Part shown: positions 17,755-25,769 of the stretch, in pieces
Layout of the letters: each line of letters begins with the position of its first letter
Numbering within the stretch: position 1 is the first letter of the stretch
DNA from: Pseudomonas sp. MF4836
Lineage (GTDB): Bacteria > Pseudomonadota > Gammaproteobacteria > Pseudomonadales > Pseudomonadaceae
Reading direction: 5' to 3'
Assembly (NCBI RefSeq): GCF_002018875.1
Contig: NZ_MVOL01000006.1
Coordinates: 413,709 to 477,708, forward strand
DNA length: 64,000 bases
Translations under genes and position numbers: made by a program
The notes under the pieces: generated by a model
Told to the model about the DNA's origin: nothing
Seen by the model: only the letters and a program-made list of their open reading frames with translations
Database searches by the model: none

Positions 17755-17783
17755 AAAAAAGGCGGCCATTGGGCCGCCTTTTT
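17755..17783. terminator. Terminator between mlaA and the PilZ gene
   Basis: GGCGGCC and GGCCGCC pair around ATTG, with six A before and five T after. It can act in both directions for the two convergent genes. Confidence 0.9.
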
Positions 17784-17796
17784 CGTGGGCGAGGGT

Positions 17797-18096
17797 TCAG
17801 TTCATCTTAAGGATTGTAAGGCCAAGTTTCTGAGTGTGGTCCTGAAGCTCGGTGACCCAGACCACTTCGGTCTCTGCTTCCAGCCCTCTGAGCGCCGTAT
17901 GCTCGGAGTCGATACGCACGCTGAGCCGATCACCGACCTTGAACGAGCGTGTCGCCTGAACCTGCATCCCGCTGCTGGAAAGGTCGATACAGACGGCTGG
18001 AATCACTTGCCCCTGATGAATCAGCGTGACCTCTGCATCCACGCGCATGCGAATGTAATCGCGCTTTTCACTGTAGTCCCGTTCGTTTTGGCTCAT
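17797..18096 (-). CDS. Single-domain PilZ protein
   Basis: 99 residues, essentially one PilZ domain. Both c-di-GMP binding motifs are intact: RDYIRMRV near residue 12 (R-x-x-x-R) and DLSSSGMQV near residue 38 (D-x-S-x-x-G). The rest is the beta barrel (FKVGDRLSVRID, ETEVVWVTEL). It should therefore bind c-di-GMP. It is a stand-alone adaptor with no output domain, so the partner is unknown. Convergent to mlaA and divergent from the rssB-like gene. Confidence 0.92.
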   Translation of the reverse strand: MSQNERDYSEKRDYIRMRVDAEVTLIHQGQVIPAVCIDLSSSGMQVQATRSFKVGDRLSVRIDSEHTALRGLEAETEVVWVTELQDHTQKLGLTILKMN

Positions 18097-18371
18097 GGGT
18101 TCCGTCCTGCGATTACGTTGCGGTTTTGCCTGTTCTTATAACTCCCGGTGATTTGCGGTGTAAAGACGCCAGGCGACCATCGGCGTGAGCTTGAAACGCC
18201 CCGCGGATGGGAGTACCGTCTGCGCCTTAGAAGGGCACCTCTGTTGGACGAGCGTGCAGGGCTCCGAGCCTTGGCTCCAACTCCAGAGTGGCTAGAAAGC
18301 GAATCCAGTAGTGTGCGCCGGGTCTCAGCCTCGCCGCCTACGCCAACCTAATTCTGGCGCCGTTTGCCCAC

Positions 18372-19553
18372 ATGCAAAAAACCAGTGCCACGCTGCTGAT
18401 AATCGATGACGACGAAGTAGTGCGCGCGAGCCTCGCGGCCTATTTGGAAGACAGTGGCTTCAGCGTCCTTCAGGCCGGCAACGGCCAGCAGGGTCTTCAG
18501 GTATTCGAGCAAGAGAAGCCCGACTTGGTGATCTGCGATCTGCGCATGCCGCAGATGGGCGGCCTCGAACTTATCCGTCAGGTAACCGACATCGCACCGC
18601 AAACGCCGGTGATCGTGGTATCGGGTGCGGGCGTGATGAATGACGCGGTCGAAGCATTGCGTCTTGGTGCGGCGGATTACCTGATCAAACCGTTGGAAGA
18701 TCTGGCGGTGCTCGAGCACTCGGTGCGTCGGGCCCTGGATCGTGCGCGGTTGCTGCTTGAAAACCAGCGTTACCGCGAGAAGCTTGAAGCCGCCAACCGC
18801 GAGCTTGAAGCCAGCCTGAATCTGTTGCAGGAAGATCAGAATGCCGGGCGCCAGGTGCAGATGAATATGCTGCCGGTCAGCCCCTGGTCGATTGATGAGT
18901 TCAACTTCGCCCATCAGATCATCCCGTCGTTGTACCTGTCGGGGGATTTTGTCGACTACTTCAGGGTCGACGAGCGCCGGGTTGCTTTCTACCTGGCGGA
19001 CGTTTCCGGTCATGGCGCCTCGTCAGCATTCGTTACTGTCCTGTTGAAGTTCATGACCACGCGCTTGTTGTTTGAGTCCAAGCGCAATGGCACATTGCCA
19101 GAATTCAAGCCTTCGGAAGTCCTTGGCCATATCAACCGTGGCCTTATCAGCTGTAAGCTGGGTAAACACGTCACTATGGTCGGTGGAGTCATCGACGAGG
19201 AGACCGGTTTGTTGACCTATAGCATTGGCGGACACCTGCCATTGCCTGTGTTGTACACGCCAAGCAGTGTGCGTTACCTGGAAGGGCGCGGTCTGCCGGT
19301 GGGCTTGTTCACTGAAGCCACCTATGAAGACCACATCCTGGAATTGCCGCCGACCTTCAGCCTGACGCTGATGTCTGATGGCATTCTGGACCTTTTGCCA
19401 GAACCCACACTCAAAGAGAAAGAAGCCGCCTTGCCTGAACGGGTAAGAACGGCAGGCGGCAGCCTGGATGGTCTGCGGCAGGTTTTTGGATTGGCCACGC
19501 TAGGGGAGATGCCGGATGATATCGCCCTGTTGGTGTTGAGCAGGAATCTTTAA
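18372..19553 (+). CDS. rssB: Response regulator with PP2C/SpoIIE phosphatase output (RssB-like)
   Basis: 393 residues. The N-terminal receiver has the acidic triad in IIDDDE, the acceptor aspartate in LVICDLRMPQMGG (near residue 58) and a lysine in YLIKPLEDL. A helical linker (130-165) leads to a SpoIIE-type phosphatase domain whose metal-binding residues are all present: SGDFVDYF, ADVSGHG and SDGILDLLP. So, unlike E. coli RssB, the phosphatase is probably active. Its stop overlaps the start of the STAS gene, which suggests that the STAS protein is its substrate. I recall this pair in PAO1 as rssB-rssC, linked to RpoS control; that role here is inference. Confidence 0.85.
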   Translation: MQKTSATLLIIDDDEVVRASLAAYLEDSGFSVLQAGNGQQGLQVFEQEKPDLVICDLRMPQMGGLELIRQVTDIAPQTPVIVVSGAGVMNDAVEALRLGAADYLIKPLEDLAVLEHSVRRALDRARLLLENQRYREKLEAANRELEASLNLLQEDQNAGRQVQMNMLPVSPWSIDEFNFAHQIIPSLYLSGDFVDYFRVDERRVAFYLADVSGHGASSAFVTVLLKFMTTRLLFESKRNGTLPEFKPSEVLGHINRGLISCKLGKHVTMVGGVIDEETGLLTYSIGGHLPLPVLYTPSSVRYLEGRGLPVGLFTEATYEDHILELPPTFSLTLMSDGILDLLPEPTLKEKEAALPERVRTAGGSLDGLRQVFGLATLGEMPDDIALLVLSRNL

Positions 19554-20035
19554 TGAGTACCGGTAGAATCCAGTTCGCCGAGCAGGACGGCACCTTTGTC
19601 CTGAAGTTCGTCGGTGAAGTACGCCTGACCCTGTGTTCGGCGTTGGATGCGACTATTGAGCGGATTTTCACGGCGCTGAACTTCTCGGCCATCGTGATCG
19701 ATCTGACCGAAACCCGCAGCATCGACAGCACCACCCTTGGCCTGCTGGCCAAATTGTCGATCCTGTCGCGGCAGAAGGTCGGTCTGTTGCCGACGGTCGT
19801 CACCACCCACGAAGACATCACACGTCTGTTGCAGTCGATGGGCTTCGATCAGGTGTTCAACATCGTTGATCGTCCGATTCCCTGCCCGGAATGCCTGACT
19901 GATCTGCCGTCTCAGGATCAGTCGGAAGAAGTGGTGCGGATCAAGGTGCTGGAAGCGCACAAGATCCTCATGGGGCTCAACGACTCCAACCGCGAAGCCT
20001 TTCACGACCTGGTGAATGCGTTGGAGCGTCACTGA
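19553..20035 (+). CDS. rssC: STAS-domain anti-sigma factor antagonist (RssC-like)
   Basis: 160 residues. A STAS domain covers about residues 5-105, with the phosphorylatable serine in RSIDSTTLGLLAKLSIL, the position used in SpoIIAA-type antagonists. The C-terminal extension (PIPCPECLTDLPSQDQ, then a helical tail) contains a CPxC pair. The ATG shares a base with the stop of the phosphatase gene. The likely module is: phosphatase dephosphorylates STAS, STAS binds its partner. No anti-sigma kinase gene is adjacent. A terminator follows. Confidence 0.85.
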   Translation: MSTGRIQFAEQDGTFVLKFVGEVRLTLCSALDATIERIFTALNFSAIVIDLTETRSIDSTTLGLLAKLSILSRQKVGLLPTVVTTHEDITRLLQSMGFDQVFNIVDRPIPCPECLTDLPSQDQSEEVVRIKVLEAHKILMGLNDSNREAFHDLVNALERH

Positions 20036-20057
20036 TCGATTAAGGCGCCAGGCGCAT

Positions 20058-20093
20058 AAAAAAGGGCGAACCCTCACGGGTTCGCCCTTTTTT
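20058..20093. terminator. Bidirectional terminator between rssC and tal
   Basis: AAAAGGGCGAACCC and GGGTTCGCCCTTTT pair around a TCAC loop, with A and T runs on either side. Confidence 0.93.
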
Positions 20094-20111
20094 GCTTGGG
20101 CGTGGATCAGT

Positions 20112-21038
20112 TCACAGCTTGGCGGCCAGCAGGGCTTCCAGTTTCTCCTGGTCGCGGGCGAATTGGCGAATGCCTTCGGCGAGTTTCTCTGTGGCCATGG
20201 CATCCTCGTTCGAGGCCCAGCGGAACTGCGACTCAGTCAAGCTCTGGCGGGCTTCGCCTGCTGCGCCCGGGGCCAGCTTGCGTTCCAGCTTGCCGTTGTC
20301 GGCAGCCAGTTTCTCGATCAGGTCCGGGCTGATGGTCAGGCGATCACAGCCGGCCAGTTGCTCAATCTGGTTCAGGTTGCGGAAGCTGGCGCCCATGACC
20401 ACGGTCTTGTAGTCGTTGGCTTTGTAGTAGTTGTAGATACGGGTTACCGACTGCACACCCGGATCGTCGGAACCGCTGTAGTCGGTGCCGTTGGCTTTCT
20501 TGTACCAGTCGTAGATGCGGCCTACGAAGGGGGAAATCAGGAACACCCCGGCTTCGGCGCAGGCGACGGCCTGGGCGAAGGAGAACAGCAGGGTCAAGTT
20601 GGTCTGGATACCTTCGCGCTCCAGCTTCTCGGCGGCGCGGATACCTTCCCAGGTGGAGGCGATCTTGATCAGCACCCGATCGCGGCCAATCCCGGCTTTT
20701 TCATACAGCCCGATCAGGCGATGGGCGCGTTCCAGCATGGCATCAGTGTCGAACGACAGGCGTGCGTCCACTTCGGTAGAAATGCGCCCCGGAATCACTT
20801 TCAGGATTTCCTGGCCGACGGCAACGGCAAAGCGGTCGCTGGCCAAGCCCACATCGCCCTTGCAGTCGCTGACGCAGGCGTTGAGCAGTTCGGCATAACT
20901 TGGGATGGCCGCAGCCTTGAGCAGCAGCGAAGGGTTGGTGGTGGCATCCACCGGCTTGACCCGGGCAATGGCTTCGAAGTCGCCGGTATCGGCAACGACG
21001 GTAGTGATCTGTTTGAGTTGTTCCAGCTTGGAAGTCAT
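20112..21038 (-). CDS. tal: Transaldolase
   Basis: Transfers a dihydroxyacetone unit in the non-oxidative pentose phosphate pathway. 308 residues, the classic TalB length. PVDATTNPSLLLKAAAIP holds the N-terminal substrate region; the Schiff-base lysine is in RVLIKIASTWEG near residue 130; FVGRIYDWYKKANG and VVMGASFRN complete the active site. ATG 21038 (MTSKLEQLKQ) is chosen by family alignment; the frame is open to 21095 without family similarity. Downstream comes the rssC terminator, and upstream lies the RES-Xre cassette. Confidence 0.96.
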   Translation of the reverse strand: MTSKLEQLKQITTVVADTGDFEAIARVKPVDATTNPSLLLKAAAIPSYAELLNACVSDCKGDVGLASDRFAVAVGQEILKVIPGRISTEVDARLSFDTDAMLERAHRLIGLYEKAGIGRDRVLIKIASTWEGIRAAEKLEREGIQTNLTLLFSFAQAVACAEAGVFLISPFVGRIYDWYKKANGTDYSGSDDPGVQSVTRIYNYYKANDYKTVVMGASFRNLNQIEQLAGCDRLTISPDLIEKLAADNGKLERKLAPGAAGEARQSLTESQFRWASNEDAMATEKLAEGIRQFARDQEKLEALLAAKL

Positions 21039-21264
21039 GGGCGTGCTCTGTCCTGTGGGTCTGGTGACATTACCCGAGCGCTGACAGCGGCTCAAGGGCG
21101 CATAGGCGTATCGTCGGCTGCAGGGGCAACTCCCTGAGAACAGGCGTTTGAGTGCGCAGGCACTATGCGCTAACTACGATGCCAAAATAGCCGACAGGTT
21201 CCGGGTAATTGATCGAAGGCGGTCGCGTGGAGTGACGGCGGCCGTTCTGCTCGGGCGCAAATGG

Positions 21265-21765
21265 TCAGTGGGGCGGTGGATTGAGGCGGGTATCCAGGGC
21301 AAAGCGTTCTTGCTGGACCACTTCGTACAGTCCCTGGGCCAGTTGCGGGTTCATGACGATGTTCCAGCTGTGTCGGGACACCGTCGAAGGAATCAGGATA
21401 AACGGATGGCGCTCCAGCAGTTCGTCACCAAATTTCTGTTGTCCCAAGCTGGGAGTTCCGGGTATCAGCCAATTGGGGTTGGCAATCTGGCTTGGCACAA
21501 TCCGTGGGACTCGGGAAGTATCGAGGATACGCGCTGCGGTCAGCACATGGGGGACACAATCAAGGGCGCGAAAGCCTTTATGCACGGCCACTTCGAGGAT
21601 GGCGGTGGAAGGATCGGCAGAGCCATACACCGCTTTGACCCCTTTGGAGTTCCAGCGACCGCCGCCCAGCTCCGCACCGATACCGCTGAACCAGGTGGCG
21701 GCGTGTTCCGAGCGGTCGAGTCGCCAGAAGTACAGTTCGCTCGGCGCGAGTGGGGCAGGACTCAA
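21265..21765 (-). CDS. RES-domain toxin of a RES-Xre toxin-antitoxin pair
   Basis: 166 residues, one RES domain. The conserved arginine is in YFWRLDRSEHA, followed by the G-R-W-N-x-x-G block GGGRWNSKGVKAVYGS, STAILEVAVH with the conserved glutamate, and SWNIVMNPQ near the end, all features of RES toxins. Known members act as NAD+ phosphorylases or glycohydrolases and deplete NAD+. The start is a TTG at 21765 overlapping the stop of the antitoxin gene, which would keep toxin synthesis low and coupled. It lies between tal and dusA, a junction without this pair in PAO1 as I recall. Confidence 0.9.
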   Translation of the reverse strand: MSPAPLAPSELYFWRLDRSEHAATWFSGIGAELGGGRWNSKGVKAVYGSADPSTAILEVAVHKGFRALDCVPHVLTAARILDTSRVPRIVPSQIANPNWLIPGTPSLGQQKFGDELLERHPFILIPSTVSRHSWNIVMNPQLAQGLYEVVQQERFALDTRLNPPPH

Positions 21766-22232
21766 GAATAAACCCCGTAGTCCATGCGGGTCAGGAAATC
21801 ATCGACCAGCTCGAAGCCGACTTGGGTGGTCAGCAAATCGATGGGCGCACGGTTTTCCAGGCCAAGTGCGGGTGTGACCATCCAGTTCGCCGCCTCCTGA
21901 AGGTCGCCCAGCACACCCTCGGCCTTGCTCAATACCTTGGCCAGGCGCCAGGCACTGCTGCTTTGTTCCGAAGTGAGAGGCTCTGGATTCTTGATCCGCC
22001 GCTGCACGGTTCGCTCCGACAGGCCGATGATTTTGCCGAACACCTGCTTGTCCTTGAAGCGCGTGACCGACTGCACAAAGTTGATCACCGCGTCCGACGG
22101 AAAGCCTTTTTCAATCAGCTCATGCACCTCAAAGGCGTCATGGGCGCGAGGAGGCCGGTTGCCGAACAGCAGTTGCAGGGGCTTGGTCGGGTCTTGGGAC
22201 TGGTAGTGATGGGTTTCGCTTTGAGCGGCCAT
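21762..22232 (-). CDS. Xre/MbcA/ParS-type antitoxin of the RES-Xre pair
   Basis: 156 residues. The N-terminal half holds a helix-turn-helix region (FKDKQVFGKIIGLSERTVQRR) and the C-terminal half the DUF2384 toxin-binding region (KAEGVLGDLQEAANWMVTPA, then LGLENRAPIDLLTTQVGFELV). ATG 22232 is preceded by GAGGTG at seven bases; the frame stays open upstream but overlaps a promoter-like region. It precedes and overlaps the toxin gene, the usual order. Four copies of TGGCGAA upstream are probable operator sites for autorepression. Confidence 0.9.
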   Translation of the reverse strand: MAAQSETHHYQSQDPTKPLQLLFGNRPPRAHDAFEVHELIEKGFPSDAVINFVQSVTRFKDKQVFGKIIGLSERTVQRRIKNPEPLTSEQSSSAWRLAKVLSKAEGVLGDLQEAANWMVTPALGLENRAPIDLLTTQVGFELVDDFLTRMDYGVYS

Positions 22233-22254
22233 GGAATCACCTCGTTTTGCCATC

Positions 22255-22300
22255 TGGCGAAAGTATACTGCCAAGTGGCGAAGCTGGCGAAGCTGGCGAA
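22255..22300 (-). promoter_or_regulatory. Promoter and repeated operator of the RES-Xre operon
   Basis: Read on the minus strand, TTCGCC (reverse of 22295-22300 or 22286-22291) and TATACT (reverse of 22262-22267) form a promoter, with 18 bases between the -10 and the middle TTCGCC. The plus-strand word TGGCGAA occurs at 22255, 22276, 22285 and 22294, spaced 21, 9 and 9 bases. Repeats bracketing a -10 box fit autorepression by the antitoxin. Confidence 0.55.
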
Positions 22301-22369
22301 TGCTCGCCCAGGCTTTACGCCGAACGGAAAAAGCACCAGGCGCCTGGCCTGGCGGTATTAGCGTCTGGC

Positions 22370-23371
22370 TCAACGCCCTTCCAGCAACAACCCTGCCTGA
22401 TCCAGCAACGCCAAAGGGTCTTTGGCCTTGTGGATATCCACCGACAACAACTGGCGGAATTTACGCGCCCCCGGAAACCCGGTACCCAAGCCCAGCACAT
22501 GCCGGGTGATATGGTGCATCGCGCCGCCCGCAGCCAGGTGTTCGGCTATGTAGGGGCGCAGTTGTGCCAGCGCCTCGGCGCGGGAAATCACCGGCTCTGT
22601 GCTGTCAAACAACTGCTGGTCCACTTCGGCCAGCAGGTAGGGGTTGTGATAGGCCTCACGCCCCAGCATCACCCCATCGAAGGTCTGCAAATGCTCGTGA
22701 CAGGCCTCCAGGGTCTTGATTCCGCCGTTGAGGATAATCTCCAGCTCCGGGAAATCCTCCTTCAACCGCGCGGCAACGTCATAGCGCAGCGGCGGAATAT
22801 CGCGATTCTCTTTGGGCGAAAGCCCCTCCAGAATCGCAATCCGGGCATGCACGGTAAAACTGGTGCAACCCGCATCCCGCACCTGGCCAACGAAATCACA
22901 CAGCTCTTCATAACTGTCACGACCATTGATTCCGATGCGGTGCTTCACCGTCACCGGAATCGTCACCGCATCGCGCATTGCCTTCACGCAGTCAGCCACC
23001 AGTCCCGGATGCGCCATCAGGCACGCACCGATCATATTGTTCTGCACCCGATCACTGGGGCAGCCCACATTCAAATTCACCTCGTCGTAACCATGCTCCT
23101 GCGCCATCCGCGCGCAAGCCGCCAAATCCGCCGGTGTACTGCCACCCAGCTGCAAGGCCAGGGGATGCTCGGACGGGTTATGCCGCAGAAACCGCTCGTG
23201 ATCGCCATTGAGCAGCGCACCGGTGGTGACCATCTCGGTGTAGAGCAGGGCATGTTTGGACAGGATGCGCAGGAAGTAGCGGCAGTGGCGGTCGGTCCAA
23301 TCCATCATCGGCGCCACAGAAAAGCGGCGGGACGGCTCTGGCCGGGAAGGGGCTGGGTTGTTCAAAGGCAT
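22370..23371 (-). CDS. dusA: tRNA-dihydrouridine(20/20a) synthase DusA
   Basis: Reduces uridine 20/20a in the D-loop of tRNA, using FMN and NADPH. 333 residues. FSVAPMMDWTDRHCRYF is the N-terminal FMN site, the catalytic cysteine is in NVGCPSDRVQNNMIGACLM near residue 103, and KHRIGING and ILNGGIKTLEACHEHL are flavin-phosphate contacts. The C-terminal helical domain (SRAEALAQLRPYIAEHL, then HITRHVLGLGTGFPGAR) is DusA-specific. A second Dus (DusC) is at 48.3 kb. It lies upstream of the toxin-antitoxin pair on the same strand, but that pair seems to have its own promoter. Confidence 0.95.
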   Translation of the reverse strand: MPLNNPAPSRPEPSRRFSVAPMMDWTDRHCRYFLRILSKHALLYTEMVTTGALLNGDHERFLRHNPSEHPLALQLGGSTPADLAACARMAQEHGYDEVNLNVGCPSDRVQNNMIGACLMAHPGLVADCVKAMRDAVTIPVTVKHRIGINGRDSYEELCDFVGQVRDAGCTSFTVHARIAILEGLSPKENRDIPPLRYDVAARLKEDFPELEIILNGGIKTLEACHEHLQTFDGVMLGREAYHNPYLLAEVDQQLFDSTEPVISRAEALAQLRPYIAEHLAAGGAMHHITRHVLGLGTGFPGARKFRQLLSVDIHKAKDPLALLDQAGLLLEGR

Positions 23372-23469
23372 GGAATAGTGTCGCTGTGGTTCGGCTGGTG
23401 CGCAGGTGCGCGCGGGCCTGATGGGCGTAAGCAGGGCGGCGCGAAGTTTATCAGTAATTGATTGGGGAC

Positions 23470-23494
23470 TGGCGGACCTTGGTCGGGTCCGCCA
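23470..23494. terminator. Inverted repeat between dusA and the 162-residue gene
   Basis: TGGCGGACC and GGTCCGCCA pair perfectly around seven bases. It lies just after the stop of the minus-strand gene 23518-24006 but has no clear T-run, so it is a weak or Rho-assisted terminator at best. Confidence 0.45.
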
Positions 23495-23517
23495 ATCACG
23501 CTATATCGGTCACTTCG

Positions 23518-24006
23518 TCAAAGCCCCAACCCTTCCTCCACCACCGTCAGCAGGTTGTCTTCATTGAACTCCACAGGCTCCTGCTGCGGTCGCCCCGATT
23601 GCGGAGCCGTGTGAATCATCCAATGCCCTTCGCCATGATCGCTGGCGGTGCGCAGCAGGTATTTTTCCTGGCCTTTGGCATGGATGTCGATGCGTCCGGT
23701 GGCGCCCGGGATGAAGCGTGCGATGGGGTCGAAGGTGATGCTGGTGTGGTTGCCTTCGAGCACCAGTTGATCGATGGCGTAGTTGAAGGTGGCGCCGGAA
23801 GGCGTGCTCTCGAAGACCCGGGTGGCGTTGCGGCGGATGCCCAGGCCGGCCTCGGACACGGGCGTCAGCCAGGTTTCGATCTGCTGGTACAACTCGTTGA
23901 CCTGGACGGGCCAGAGTTCGATGGTTTTGTCTGCGCTGGCCTCCTTGTCGGCGCGGCCTTGTTGTTTTTGCTTTAGCTTGGCAGCGAGCTCATCAGCCTT
24001 ACTCAT
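23518..24006 (-). CDS. Conserved-looking protein of unknown function
   Basis: 162 residues, cytosolic, no signal or membrane segment. The first 25 residues (MSKADELAAKLKQKQQGRAD) are charged and helical. Later segments (ATFNYAIDQLVLEGNHTSITFDPIARFIPGATGRIDIH, read in two parts) suggest a beta-rich domain, and the end is acidic (NEDNLLTVVEEGLGL). I do not recognise the family. Codon use matches its neighbours, and the start ATG at 24006 is unambiguous. It stands alone between dusA and the diguanylate cyclase gene, which is divergent from it. Confidence 0.75.
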   Translation of the reverse strand: MSKADELAAKLKQKQQGRADKEASADKTIELWPVQVNELYQQIETWLTPVSEAGLGIRRNATRVFESTPSGATFNYAIDQLVLEGNHTSITFDPIARFIPGATGRIDIHAKGQEKYLLRTASDHGEGHWMIHTAPQSGRPQQEPVEFNEDNLLTVVEEGLGL

Positions 24007-24188
24007 TCCGATTTCCTATCGTGTGGTGAGTGTGGGGTAGCGCCTCAAGTTACTGCACCTTGGCCTGCGCTGGCCAGTCCGCCAAGCCGACTGTTGACCG
24101 CCGGGGTTCATTTGCCCGCTATCGGCCCTTACGCTAAGCTCACCGACATCAAGGGATTTGGGCGCTGGCTCATGCCTTCCCCTTCAGG

Positions 24189-25769
24189 ATGATGCTTTTG
24201 CCTATCCCCATTCATGACCCGCACTCCACCTCCGATGGCTCGCTGAAACGCCTCCCTCTGCTCAAGGCTGCGGTGGCATTTATCGCGACGGTTTGCCTGT
24301 GCCTGTGTGGTCTGTTGTACCTGCAGTTGGAACAGTCGCGGCGCCATGATCTGGCGATGGCGGAGGTGGTGTCGATCAACCTGACGCGCGCCATGGCGCA
24401 GCAGGCGGAAGACACCTTTATGGAGGCCGAGTTGGTGCTGACCAGCCTGGCCGAGTGGGTCCAGGCTGATGGTTATGAAGGGGCGGCGGCCGCACGATTG
24501 CACAGTACCTTTTCCCGGCGAGTGCAGGCGCTGCAACAACTGAGCGGGCTGTTCATGTTCGACAAGCATGGGCAGTGGGTGGTGACATCCTTCGATGATC
24601 TGCCGCGTGGGGAAGGGGTGGCGGACCGTGATTATTTCCGCTTCCACCAGCAGAATGCCTCGTTGCTGGTGCATATCGGCCCGGCGATTCGCAGTCGGGA
24701 AAACGGCGAGTGGATCATTCCCCTGTCGCGCCGGATCAACGATAAGCAGGGCAACTTCCAGGGCGTGCTGATGGCCGGGATCAAGTTGGCTTACTTCGAT
24801 CAGTTCTTCAAAAGTTTCAATATCGATGACGACGGCACGATGTTCCTGGCCTTGTCCGATGGCACCTTGTTGACGCGTCGGCCTTTTGAAGAGCGGCAGA
24901 TCGGTGCTTCGCTGAGCCGTGGCGAAATTTTCCAGAAGTATTTGCCCAACTCGCTCTACGGCAACGCGATGATCACCTCGGTAGTGGATGGCGTGGTCAG
25001 GTTGTATGGCTATCGGCAGCTGGAGGCCTACCCGCTGGTGGTGGCCGCCGCAACGTCAAGGGATGCGATCCTCAAGGGGTGGTACGCCACGGCTTATCAG
25101 TCCAGCGTGATTGTGGCCCTGGTGGTGCTCGGTATCGGCTTGTTCGGCTGGGTGTTTGTGCATCAGGTGCGTGACGGCCAGCGTATCGAGGCTGACCTGC
25201 GCAAGGCTCAGGAGGCGCTGGAGGTGATTGCCACCCATGACAGCCTGACCGGGCTGGCCAACCGGCGGCTGTTCGAGCGGGCCCTGGAAATCGAGTTCGG
25301 GCGCGGAGCGCGCCAGTCAAGCCCGCTGAGCCTGATCATGCTCGATATCGATTACTTCAAAAGCTACAACGACACCTACGGCCACGTCGCGGGAGACCAT
25401 TGCCTGACCGAAGTGGCGCAGGTCTTGAAAAACTGCTGCCAGCGCAAGGCCGACCTGGCGGTGCGCTACGGTGGCGAAGAATTCGCGGTGCTGTTGCCGG
25501 ACACTGATATCCAGGGCGCCCTGACCATCGCCGAGCAGATTCGCCTCCGGGTCATGGAGCAAAATATCGAGCACGGTGGTTCTCCCACGGGTCGCCTGAC
25601 GGTGAGCCTGGGCTGCTACGCCTTTGTGCCTCGAGGGGCGGACAGTATCGAGGCCTTTATCCAGCGCGCGGACGCAGCGCTGTATCAGGCCAAGAAGGGA
25701 GGGCGCAACCGGGTGGAGGTGCTGTCCATGGAAGAGGCGGCCGCGCCACTGCTGCGTTCTGACCGCTAG
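24189..25769 (+). CDS. Membrane diguanylate cyclase with periplasmic dCache/PDC sensor
   Basis: Makes c-di-GMP from two GTP. 526 residues: a membrane segment near 25-45 (AAVAFIATVCLCLCGLLYL), a periplasmic sensor to about 300 (VADRDYFRFHQQNASLLVHI and IIPLSRRINDKQGNFQGVL are PDC-type), a second membrane segment (VIVALVVLGIGLFGWVFVHQ), then GGDEF. The active site is VRYGGEEFAVLLPD near residue 427, and five residues upstream is RKAD, a complete RxxD inhibitory site. So it should be active and product-inhibited. Divergent from the unknown gene, convergent with the GNAT gene. The ligand is unknown. Confidence 0.93.
   Translation: MMLLPIPIHDPHSTSDGSLKRLPLLKAAVAFIATVCLCLCGLLYLQLEQSRRHDLAMAEVVSINLTRAMAQQAEDTFMEAELVLTSLAEWVQADGYEGAAAARLHSTFSRRVQALQQLSGLFMFDKHGQWVVTSFDDLPRGEGVADRDYFRFHQQNASLLVHIGPAIRSRENGEWIIPLSRRINDKQGNFQGVLMAGIKLAYFDQFFKSFNIDDDGTMFLALSDGTLLTRRPFEERQIGASLSRGEIFQKYLPNSLYGNAMITSVVDGVVRLYGYRQLEAYPLVVAAATSRDAILKGWYATAYQSSVIVALVVLGIGLFGWVFVHQVRDGQRIEADLRKAQEALEVIATHDSLTGLANRRLFERALEIEFGRGARQSSPLSLIMLDIDYFKSYNDTYGHVAGDHCLTEVAQVLKNCCQRKADLAVRYGGEEFAVLLPDTDIQGALTIAEQIRLRVMEQNIEHGGSPTGRLTVSLGCYAFVPRGADSIEAFIQRADAALYQAKKGGRNRVEVLSMEEAAAPLLRSDR

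Noticed and set aside
21139..21264. Possible attachment-site repeats around the RES-Xre cassette
   Set aside because: I could not find a convincing direct repeat on both sides of the cassette by eye.
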